Below, piece after piece: positions 32,896-44,000 of a stretch of 64,000 nt of DNA. Numbering within the stretch: the stretch's first letter is position 1; the number at the start of each line of letters is the position of its first letter. The translations under genes were made by a program, and so were the position numbers. This stretch comes from Chloropicon primus (taxonomy: Eukaryota; Chlorophyta; Chloropicophyceae; Chloropicales; Chloropicaceae), in contig CP060760.1 in the NCBI GenBank assembly GCA_023205875.1, positions 682,001 to 746,000 of the forward strand, written 5' to 3'. The notes below the pieces were generated by a model. It ran no database searches and was not told where the DNA came from. It saw only the letters and a program-made list of their open reading frames with translations.

Positions 32896-33409
32896 CTTTG
32901 CTGCGTCGTCTTCGTTGATGCTTCCAAGGTTGCGGACTTGGGAGGCCCCATCGGCCCAATCGTCAACCCCTTGAGCGGCTGAGGGCCACCTCTATCCCCT
33001 TGATCGACGGGGCGACCGCCACACTCCGCACCGTGACGCCAATCGAGGGAAGCCAAGGTGGGTGTCCTCTCTCTCTCCTGGGTAACTGCTCGCGAGATGA
33101 GGAGAGGGAAGGGGCTACCCATCGAGGAGAAGGATGATGGTGGTGGGGTGGGGGAGGCACCAGCAACTTGGGGGGAGACGGCTTTGCGGGGGGCTTCTGG
33201 AGGCAGCGTCTGATGAGCCGGGAGGGCTTTGCTTTGGGGGAAGGAAGGGGGAATCCAAGCCCGCGACCTTGTCGGAGGGGCGAGCGGATTCCAACCTGGT
33301 CGTGGGAAGCCGCCACCAGCGCAACGTTGTGCAGCGCTCGCTCTCGTTTGTCGAGAGTGGCCTAAACTAAATAGTGCATTTCATTGATTTCCTCCGCGAA
33401 AGAATGCGT
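32896..33409. promoter_or_regulatory. Intergenic region upstream of the kinesin gene
   Basis: 514 bp between the kinesin start and the QCR8 stop, both on the minus strand. It should hold the kinesin promoter and the QCR8 3' end. I see no gene or distinct motif. Confidence 0.4.
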
Positions 33410-33640
33410 TCAGTACCTGTGGTGCTGCTTCTCCCTCTCGTTGTAGTCCGCGCAGAACCAACCAATGCCCGCAATTGGAAGGATGCAGAAAGGCAACGCG
33501 TCGAAGAGCACGTTCTGCTTCAAATGGTGCATCACCTTGTGTGGGATATCCTTGAAAAGACCCTGCATGACGTTCTGCTCGAAGGGGCTCAGCGTGTAAA
33601 CCACCTCCTTCAGTCTCATGCCCACCTGCTGTTTCCCCAT
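33410..33640 (-). CDS. QCR8: Cytochrome bc1 complex subunit 8 (QCR8, plant type)
   Basis: This small protein is 76 aa and begins MGKQQVGMRLKEVVYTLSPF, matching the plant QCR8 start MGKQ-V-LK-VVYALSPFQQ. It continues with GLFKDIPHKV and a single hydrophobic span at about residues 45-66, ending in a short charged tail. It is a supernumerary subunit of ubiquinol-cytochrome c reductase in the inner mitochondrial membrane. The start is the ATG at 33640. The frame is open upstream but without family resemblance, and there is a run of AAC/GTT trinucleotides just upstream at about 33695-33723. No intron is needed. Confidence 0.9.
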   Translation of the reverse strand: MGKQQVGMRLKEVVYTLSPFEQNVMQGLFKDIPHKVMHHLKQNVLFDALPFCILPIAGIGWFCADYNEREKQHHRY

Positions 33641-33967
33641 GGTGCTCACAAACCACACAAGCCACACGAAATCTGAGGAGCGCGAAGGAGACAAAAACAA
33701 CAACAACAACAACAACAACAACAAATTGTTTTTTTGGGGCGCAAGGTGTCAGTCCGTTTGCGCGACGCAACAAGCAAAGCAAAAAAGAAGAGCTCCACGT
33801 CGTTCACGACTCCTTGCTTCCTAGGGTTTTTCTCGCCCCTCTTCCTCCTCCCGTTCCCGAGCCTCCCACGCAAGCAGCGGGACGCCTGGGGCAGGTCGGA
33901 GAGATTCCCGCACGGAGCAAGTGGAGGAGTCACGCGCCGAGGTGGGAGACGGGCGGAAGGCCCCCTC

Positions 33968-34090
33968 CCCCCTCCATCCCCGAAGGAAAGGAAAGAAAGA
34001 AAGCCCCTCTTTCCTCTTCCTCTTCCTCTTCCTCCATCCCCAAAGGAAAGGAAAGAAAGAAAGCCCCTCTTTCCTCTTCCTCTTCCTCCC
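33968..34090. repeat. Two-copy tandem duplication, about 60 bp unit
   Basis: Two adjacent copies begin CCTCCATCCCC, pass through GGAAAGGAAAGAAAGAAAG and end in CTTCC repeats. They differ by very few bases. The unit lies upstream of QCR8 in non-coding DNA. Confidence 0.85.
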
Positions 34091-34952
34091 CCCCACGGGA
34101 CCCCCGCCTCCTCCGAGGCGACGCGACGGAAGGGAAAGCAGAACCACGACCTCTCGAGCGTGTTCTCGTTCTCGTTCCCGACCCAAACCCTCCTCGTCCT
34201 CTCCCTCGCGCTCTTACCTTGGGTCGCCGCTCGTTGCTCTCTTCTCTTCTCTCTCGCTCTCGCTCTCGCCGTCGTGGGGTAAGAAGAATGAGTGTACTCG
34301 AGTTTACACTCACGATGGACGGAGACGGATCAACATTAACACCCGAGCACGAACCTCTCCTGGACAATCCATGGGGCCGCGTCGTGGGGAGAGAGGAGCA
34401 AGAAGGCATTAGCATACAGGAAGGATGGGGTTTCCTTCCCTTGAGCTTTCCTTCTGAGTCCAATGCAAGACGTTCCGGTGCAGAGGGTTTCTTTTAATCC
34501 AAGGCGTGGAGGAGTCAAAGAAAGTTGACTTGTTGGGTCGAATCCTTTCCGCGGCCCAGCAGCACCCCCAAGGGATTCAATTCTGAGGCCCGAGCCAACC
34601 TTCTTTTTCGCTTCGAACAGGGGAGAGGCAAGAGGCACGTCCATTGCACAACATAGAACGAGGCAACCTTGCTTGCTTGCTTTGTTTCGTTTGGTTTGGT
34701 TTTGTCCCCAGGACAACGCAGAACGAGCCCGGCATTGTGGAAACGCTGCGCGCACGCACGCACGGTCTGGCTTGCGAGGACAAAGGAAAACCCGAGCAAG
34801 CGGTTTGGTTTCTCGTCGGCTTTACCCAGTGGCAAGCCAAGTTCGGTGTTGATACTACCTCTCTGGCGGTGAAGGAGCGATGCGTGTGGAGTAAGGAAAG
34901 GCATCTCAGCAGCTGAACATTCTCTTCGCTGAAGTGGAGCCCAAACCATCGA

Positions 34953-35008
<56 letters not shown>
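34953..35008 (+). repeat. Compound (GT)n(GA)n microsatellite upstream of the giant gene
   Basis: About 9 GT units run directly into about 19 GA units, ending 88 bp before the ATG at 35097. GA tracts are common near starts in this window (also upstream of 45622). Length changes here could alter promoter spacing. Confidence 0.9.
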
Positions 35009-35011
<3 letters not shown>

Positions 35012-35096
35012 AGGGGGAGCTTGTTGCAGAATAACACTTGGAGCAGTGCTTGAATAGACTTGGACATGTGCACAAGAAGCGGGCGTGTATAATAGA

Positions 35097-38000
35097 ATGG
35101 GACACAGAGAAACCAGGGCTGGCTTGCCCTTGTGCCTGGTGGTCTCTCTCCTGCTCTTGATTTTGAGCTTGGAGGGGACGAGAGCACAAGATGTGAGGCT
35201 CAAGACTATCACCAAGCAGAAGAATTGGTCTGCTCTCGGAAAGCTCTTTGTATTCGATGCCGGGCAGGTTGGTATCGGGCCAATTTTCGCCAACGTCACG
35301 CCAGTCGAAGAGCTTGACATAGACGGCAGCGCGAGGATAAGGGGTTCCATCATATTTGACGACTCGAACCACAACCCGGCAATCCAGCTCCCCGAGAACA
35401 ACTTCAAGTCTCTGTCTATCGGGGAGGTGAACAGGGGGTACATAACACTCAACACGGAGAGCCAAAGGATCGAGTCGCAGCAGTCTGTCGCTTTCACGGG
35501 CGAGGAGGACACGGAGAGAAAAATTCTTGTCCCCGAAGAAAGGTTTGAGTCTCTGCAGATCCGAACTTTCTACGGGACGGAGCTCTTCAGCCTTCATACC
35601 CTGCAAGGGCTTGAAGAGACCCAGATTCACACATCCTTGTCCGTCAACAAAGATGTGACGATAGACGGCCCGGTGCACTTGACGGACTTCACCGATGTCA
35701 CCTCTCTCAAGAGGGCCGCTCTCGAGATCAATGGCGGCGTCAGTGTGAAGAAGAGTGCCATCTTTGGAGAAGACGTCGAGATCAGGGGAATGTTCCGCTT
35801 CCCCGGAGGTCTGGTCGACTCGGACTTTGCCGTGGCGTCCACGAGGAATGCCACCAGCGTCTCCGAGGCTTCCATGCACACGAGGGGAGGTCTGGCGGTG
35901 GAGAAGAACGCGATCATAGGAGGCCCCGTGTTCGTGGTGGACAACACCACCGCGACGAGCAGCTCGGAGGCAAGCATCACCACGAATGGTGGGCTTGGGG
36001 TTGCGAGAGACGTCGTCGTTGACGGGAACATGGATTTGGGGGCGGCCCTGACAACTGGTGGAAGAATTGAGATACTCGATATGACAGATTTGTCTCTTGA
36101 AACTTCCGGTGGTATTTTCTCCAAGGGTCCAATCGACTCCGAGGAAGCCCTCACAGTCATTGCACCAAAGGGAATAGTTGTGGAGAAAGATGCGATTATT
36201 GGCGGCACCACAAGTGTCACGGGGGACACTGATATTGGAGGTGTGCTCTCCGTCTTCTACGGTATGGACGTGTTGAAGGGGGCCACTATTGACGGCCCGG
36301 TGCACTTGACGGACTTCACCGATGTCACCTCTCTCAAGAGGGCCGCTCTCGAGATCAATGGCGGCGTCAGTGTGAAGAAGAGTGCCATCTTTGGAGAAGA
36401 CGTCGAGATCAGGGGAATGTTCCGCTTCCCCGGAGGTCTGGTCGACTCGGACTTTGCCGTGGCGTCCACGAGGAATGCCACCAGCGTCTCCGAGGCTTCC
36501 ATGCACACGAGGGGAGGTCTGGCGGTGGAGAAGAACGCGATCATAGGAGGCCCCGTGTTCGTGGTGGACAACACCACCGCGACGAGCAGCTCGGAGGCAA
36601 GCATCACCACGAATGGTGGGCTTGGGGTTGCGAGAGACGTCGTCGTTGACGGGAAAACGGCCATAGGAGAGACACTCACAGTGGACAAGGAAATTTTCTC
36701 CAAGAAAGGCATATTGATTACGGACGAAACAGAGGCGTCTTACGACGATCGGACCAACACCCTATCTGCGAGTTTGCTGACATCAGGTGGCATTGCTGCG
36801 GATATGGATGTGTACAGCAACCAGCAGTTTGTTTCGTATGGCCTCGAAATAAAGAGTGATGAGATGTCGACTGGAGTAGAAAGTGGGAGCATTCATTCCA
36901 TTGGAGGGATGGGTATTGAGGGCAACGTCTTCATCGGAAAGAGGGTGAGAGTCGAGGACGACAGCAACGTTGACTATGATGCTGAGGCCAACACGATGTC
37001 AGGGAGTTTGGTGACAGAGGGTGGCCTGGGCGTTTCAAAGGACGTTTACATTCTCAAGACACTGAACATCAATGACAGGACGAACGCAGGGTATTATTAT
37101 GACTATGATCTCGAAGAATCTATCCTGGGCGGGAGTATAGTCACTTCAGGAGGCATTGCTGCAGAGAGGGACATCCTGACCAATGCCAAGTTCATTTCGA
37201 GCAGGGGCCTGGAAGTATACAACGATGAGGGAAGCACGAATTCTACTTCTGGCAGCATGAAAACCAAGGGTGGGCTAGGCGTGGAGAAGAACGTATCCAT
37301 AGGTCAAACGCTAAATGTGGAGAGCACCTTGAACGCTGCTTATGCTGATGTCTGGCACCAAGAAGGTGAAGAACACCAAGGATCCAAAACGTCTGGGAGC
37401 ATCCACACGGAAGGAGGTATCGGAGCTGAGGAGGATATTGTGAGTGGAGGCAACATGATCGCCGGTGCAGGCATGCAAGTTCTTAATTACACTCAGAGCA
37501 ACAGCTCTGACACCGGGAGTTTCACCACATCTGGAGGTGTTGGGATCGCAAGAAACCTGTACGTTGGGGAGAGGATTGACGTGGAGGACAGCACGCAGGC
37601 GACAATCAGTGAATCTTCCACCACAGGCAGCATCCACACGGATGGTGGTATTGGAGCAGACAGAGATATTGTCGCTACAGGCAACATGAAGACTTCCGCA
37701 GGATTGCAGGTGACCTCCACAACGGAGAGCTATGCCTACAACCAGGGCAGCATCACCACCACCGGAGGTGTTGGGATTCAAAAGAACTTGTACGTTGGGG
37801 AGAGAATTGACGTGGACGACAGCACGCAGGCGACAATCAGTGGATCTTACACCTCAGGCAGCATCCACACGGATGGTGGTATTGGAGCAGACAGAGACAT
37901 TATTGCGGCAGGCAACTTGAAGACTGCCACGGGGTTGCGCGTGACCTCCACAACGGAGAGCTATGCCTACAACCAGGGCAGCATCACCACATCCGGAGGC

Positions 38001-41000
38001 ATGGGAGTGCAGAAGCACATTTATGCCCATGGTGGGATTGAGGTTTCGACGAACGAGCAGTCGTATCTGTATGGATCGTACACCACAGGCAGCATCCACA
38101 CTTCAGGTGGTATCGGAGCAAACAGAGATATTGTCGCTTCAGGCAACATGAAGACTGCCACGGGGTTGCAGGTGACCTCCACAACGGAGAGCTATGCCTA
38201 CAACCAGGGCAGCATCACCACATCCGGAGGCATGGGAGTGCAGAAGCACGTTTATGCCCATGGTGGGATTGAGGTTTCGACGAACGAGCAGTCGTACCTG
38301 TATGGATCGTACACCACAGGCAGCATCCACACTTCAGGTGGTATCGGAGCAAACAGAGATATTGTCGCTTCAGGCAACATGAAGACTGCCACGGGGTTGC
38401 AGGTGACATCCTCCACGAACAGTCACTACTACAACCAGGGCAGCATCACCACCACTGGAGGTGTTGGGATTCAAAAGAACTTGTACGTTGGGGAGAGGAT
38501 TGACGTGGACGACAGCACACAGGCGACAATCAGTGGATCTTACACCTCAGGCAGCATCCACACGGATGGTGGTATTGGAGCAAACAGAGACATTATCGCG
38601 GCAGGCAACTTGAAGACTGCCACGGGGTTGCAGGTGACATCCTCCACGAACAGTCACTACTACAACCAGGGCAGCATCACCACCACTGGAGGTGTTGGGA
38701 TTCAAAAGAACTTGTACGTCGGGGAGAGGATTGACGTGGACGACAGCACACAGGCGACAATCAGTGGATCTTACACCTCAGGCAGCATCCACACGGATGG
38801 TGGTATTGGAGCAAACAGAGACATTATCGCGGCAGGCAACTTGGAGACTGCCACGGGGTTGCGCGTGACGTCCTCCACGAACAGCACGAACTCGTCCTCA
38901 GGCAGCATTGTGACATCCGGAGGTGTGGGGATTGCAAAGAGCCTCCATGTGGGGGAGGAAGTGAATGTGACCAGCACTCTCCATATCCAGAGCACCGAGG
39001 AGGCTGAGTACGAAAACGCAGGACCAAGCGGCCCGTCTATCAACGGAAGCATCACGACAGAGGGCGGCGTTTTCGCTGCAAAAGATATTTTGAGTGCAGG
39101 CAATGTGAAAGCGCTTGCTGGCATTCAAGTTAATGCCAGTGTGGACGTCAGTGAGACTATTTCTGTCAACAGCACTGAGAATGCAGCTTTTGTCGAAGGG
39201 ACGGGAGCAGTTGAGACCGAGACTGAGCCAGTGTGGGTTCAAATATTGTCTGGAGACACCACCTGCAACAAGGACGTCTATCCTAACGATGGAGCAGCGA
39301 GGTACTATGGTTCTCTACATTACGATTGTACCACACCACAAGTTTGTCTTAACTATTGCGACGCGTATTACCCACAGGCTCCTTTCGTGGACTACTGGGT
39401 CGAGACTGATGTACCGAACGCGTGCTGGTGTAATTGCTACAAGGCGCCTTGCAACCCTCCAACACGTCGTGTACAAGGAGAACAGATTCAGGTGTTCGAG
39501 AGACAGAATGTAACTACAGCGAAAGGTGGTCTTTCTGGTAGCATCAAGACCCAAGGTGGTCTTGGAGTTAGGCAAGATATTGTTACCATGCAAAACGTGA
39601 GAGCCTACGGAACGACCAATGCCTTCAGCGTTTCGGGGGAATCATCTGAGCCTTCTGTTGGCGGGAGCATCCATACTGCTGGAGGGATTGTTGCGGAAAA
39701 AGATATCCTGGCACTTCAGAAAATGATAGCTGTTGAAGGCCTGCACGTGAATTCCACGACAAGGAGCACAGACGCTGCTACTGGCAGTATCACATCACTT
39801 GGTGGCCTTGGCGTTGCGCAGGACATCAATGTTGGTGAACAAATGCACATTTACGGCACCAACAACGCCGAATCCGATATTGAGGCCGGAGAACTCTTTG
39901 GCAGTCTCGTCACAGATGGTGGAATTGCCGCTGACAAGGATATCTTGACCAATGAGAACCTTGTGTCGTATGGTCTGATACTCAATGCGGAAAGCATTGG
40001 ATCCACAAGCATCGTAGCCGAAGGTGGCATTGACATTGGAGGCAGAGGTTTTATTGGTGGAAAGCTCGCTGTGGACAATGACGTCGTCGCAAAGAGCAAC
40101 ATGACTGTGCACAATGGCCTATCGGTCCTGGACACCACGGAAGCTACGTATAACGAGAAGGACGGAAGCTATTCGGGCAGTTTCAGAACCCGTGGAGGCA
40201 TCTTTGCCATGAAGGATATGATGACGGGAGGAAATTTTAGGAGTTTAGGAGGAATAGCTGTAGACTCGGGTGTTGAGAGCACAAGCTCGGATACTGGAAG
40301 TTTAACCACAGATGGTGGGCTTGGGGTAGGAATGAGTGCCCACATTGAAGAAAACCTCAATGTCCTAAGTGATGAGAACGCTTTGTATCAAAAGGGCGAA
40401 GCAACTGCAAGCATCCACACTGCTGGTGGCATCGCAGCAGAGAAAGATATTCTTGCTCTGGGCTCCATAACGTCAGTGTCAGGACATTCACACATAGCAG
40501 AGCTAAAGGTCAGCGGCAAGACTGAGATTGATGGCACCCTGAGTGCTGACGGTGACTTGTCTGTCAATTATGACAAGTTCACTGTGGATGCATCTACGGG
40601 CAACACAGATGTGAAAGGCACGTTGGATGTTCATCAGGATACCTCGCTTGAAGCGAAATTGAGTGCTCTTGACGATTTGTCTGTCAATACTGACAAGTTC
40701 ACTGTGCAAGCTTCTACTGGTAACACGAACTTGAAGGGTACTTTGAGCGCTGATGGTTCTGTGTCTATCGGCTATGACATGTTCACTGTGAATGCTGGTA
40801 CTGGCAACACCGCCACGTCTGGCACCCTGAGTGCTGACGGTGACTTTTCTATCAATACTGACAAGTTCGTTGTGGATGCTGCTACCGGCAACACGGCCAT
40901 GTATGGTTTGAGTGCTGACGGTGACTTTTCTATCAATACTAACAAGTTCACTGTGCAAGCTTCTACTGGTAACACGAACTTGAAGGGTACTTTGAGTGCG

Positions 41001-44000
41001 GACGGTGATTTGTTTGTCAATTATGACAAGTTCACTGTGGATGCATCTACGGGCAACACAGATGTGCAAGGCACTTTGGATGTTCATCAGGATACCTCGC
41101 TTGAAGCACACTTGAGTGTTTTTGACGATTTGTCTGTCAATTATGACAAGTTCACTGTGCAAGCTTCTACTGGTAACACGAACTTGAAGGGTACTTTGAG
41201 CGCTGACGGTGATTTGTTTGTCAATACTGACAAGTTCACTGTGGATGCATCTACGGGCAACACAGATGTGAAAGGCACTTTGGATGTTCATCAGGATACC
41301 TCGCTTGAAGCGAAATTGAGTGCTCTTGACGATTTGTCTGTCAATACTGACAAGTTCACTGTGCAAGCTTCTACTGGTAACACGAACTTGAAGGGTACTT
41401 TGAGCGCTGATGGTTCTGTGTCTGTCAATGACGGCAAGTTCACTGTGGATGCTGCTACCGGCAACACGGCCATGTATGGTTTGAGTGCTGACGGTGACTT
41501 TTCTATCAATACTAACAAGTTCACTGTGCAAGCTTCTACTGGTAACACGAACTTGAAGGGTACTTTGAGTGCGGACGGTGATTTGTTTGTCAATTATGAC
41601 AAGTTCACTGTGGATGCATCTACGGGCAACACAGATGTGCAAGGCACTTTGGATGTTCATCAGGATACCTCGCTTGAAGCACACTTGAGTGTTCTTGACG
41701 ATTTGTCTGTCAATTATGACAAGTTCACTGTGCAAGCTTCTACTGGTAACACGAACTTGAAGGGTACTTTGAGCGCTGACGGTGATTTGTTTGTCAATAC
41801 TGACAAGTTCACTGTGGATGCATCTACGGGCAACACAGATGTGAAAGGCACTTTGGATGTTCATCAGGATACCTCGCTTGAAGCGAAATTGAGTGCTCTT
41901 GACGATTTGTCTGTCAATACTGACAAGTTCACTGTGCAAGCTTCTACTGGTAACACGAACTTGAAGGGTACTTTGAGCGCTGATGGTTCTGTGTCTGTCA
42001 ATGACGGCAAGTTCACTGTGGATGCTGCTACCGGCAACACGGCCATGTATGGTTTGAGTGCTGACGGTGACTTTTCTATCAATACTAACAAGTTCACTGT
42101 GCAAGCTTCTACTGGTAACACGAACTTGAAGGGTACTTTGAGTGCGGACGGTGATTTGTTTGTCAATTATGACAAGTTCACTGTGGATGCATCTACGGGC
42201 AACACAGATGTGAAAGGCACTTTGGATGTTCATCAGGATACCTCGCTTGAAGCGACATTGAGTGTTCTTGACGGTTTGTCTGTCAATACTGACAAGTTCA
42301 CTGTGCAAGCTTCTACTGGTAACACGAACTTGAAGGGTACTTTGAGCGCTGATGGTTCTGTGTCTATCGGCTATGACATGTTCACTGTGAATGCTGGTAC
42401 TGGCAACACCGCCACGTCTGGCACCCTGAGTGCTGACGGTGACTTGTCTGTCAATTATGACAAGTTCACTGTGGATGCATCTACGGGCAACACAGATGTG
42501 AAAGGCACGTTGGATGTTCATCAGGATACCTCGCTTGAAGCGACATTGAGTGTTCTTGACGGTTTGTCTGTCAATACTGACAAGTTCACTGTGCAAGCTT
42601 CTACTGGTAACACGAACTTGAAGGGTACTTTGAGCGCTGATGGTTCTGTGTCTATCGGCTATGACATGTTCACTGTGAATGCTGGTACTGGCAACACCGC
42701 CACGTCTGGCACCCTGAGTGCTGACGGTGACTTTTCTATCAATACTAACAAGTTCGCTGTGAATGCTGCTACTGGCAATACGGCTGTGCAGGGTACTTTG
42801 AATGTTGAGGGTTCTGCCGCTATCAATACTGACAAGTTCACCGTGGATGCTTCTACGGGAAACACGGCCTTGAAGGGTACTTTGAGCGCTGATGGTTCTG
42901 TGTCCATTGCGAGTACATCCCAAGCTCAAATCCACGATGTTCTTAATCATGGCCTGGGAGATGACGCCATTATCGGTACTTACTACACAGAGGGAAGCTT
43001 GCACACAGACGGTGGCCTTGGAGTCGACAAGGACATCATGGCGGTTGGAAACATTCGTTCGATGTCAGGGTTCCTAGTATTGAGTGACTATGACGTTACG
43101 TATACACCGGCATCAGGCATGACTCCAGCCAGTGTGGAAGCGAGCATCCAGACTGCCGGGGGCATTGGAGCCACCAAAGACATAGTTTCTTTGGCGAATG
43201 TTAAAGCATATGGAACAACAGATGCAAGCGTCTCGGGAGGCAGTGTGTCCGCAGCCATCCAGACTGCTGGTGGCATTGCAGCTGAGAAGGACATTGTGAC
43301 CCTGCAGAATATGAGAGCTTATGGGACTTTCCGAGTTGACGGCACGACTGTCAGCACAAGCCACTCTACTGGAAGCATCATCACTTCCGGAGGTATTGGG
43401 GTCCTGAAAGATTCCCATTTTGGTTCCGATGTGATTGTTGGGACTGATCACTGGGTAAAGTCTGATCATCTGAAGGTGGCAAGTACAACAAACGACTTGC
43501 TTTTGCAAGCGGGTGCCGGGAAGAAACTCCGCTTAGCATTCGCCGACTCGAGCACGTCAGTTACGAATTCGTTGTCCTTGTTTGGAGACGAAATGAACTT
43601 TGTTCACTCGAAGGCAGAGATAGGTTCGAGTTTCGTGAACGTGGGTTGCTTCAGGTTGGACAAGCATTCTGCCATGACAGCGATAATGTACGTTCATGGG
43701 AAATTCCTTAACTCGGGTTCTGCGACGGTGCCGGACATCGGAAGATTCCAGCTGTCCCTCGTCAACAACGGATTCGCCGCTCCTGAAACCCTTGAGGGTA
43801 ACACGGGTGTGAGCGGAGTTTTCTCCATTTCGGGACAGTTGTCCGTAAGAATTGTCAAGGCAGGCTCTGGGGATGGCAGCGTTGGAACGGGTGGGGAGAA
43901 CAACTTCCAGATTCAGCTCTTGCACGCAGGGAACTCCCAAGCCTCCTTTGACCCCTTCAACATCATTTTCATAACGACTGGCTCGTATGACCAATGTACC

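Larger units (their letters stand above)
33641..35096. promoter_or_regulatory. 1.46 kb divergent intergenic region, QCR8 / giant repeat protein
   Basis: I find no credible gene. Content: a (AAC)n run at about 33695-33723, a tandem duplication of about 60 bp at 33968-34090, TC-rich low complexity near 34240-34270, and a (GT)n(GA)n microsatellite at 34953-35008 ending less than 100 bp before the downstream ATG. Short open frames here lack sensible composition. Confidence 0.5.

Noticed and set aside
33734-34497. Several overlapping plus- and minus-strand frames of 100-230 codons
   Set aside because: Low-complexity Pro/Ser/Lys/Glu translations from duplicated pyrimidine-rich DNA, with no motifs; treated as intergenic.
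34515-36506. 663-codon minus-strand frame
   Set aside because: It runs from intergenic microsatellite DNA into the antisense of the duplicated block of the giant gene, with an internal repeat that mirrors it.
37900-42900. Regularly spaced repeats that might suggest a CRISPR array
   Set aside because: Repeats are in frame, of protein-coding periodicity (84, 120, 231 and 573 bp), inside one long gene of a eukaryote.
40503-43004. Open frame of 833 codons on the minus strand
   Set aside because: It is antisense to the type B repeats of the giant gene. The repeats keep it open by copying one stop-free unit; no start context or independent support.
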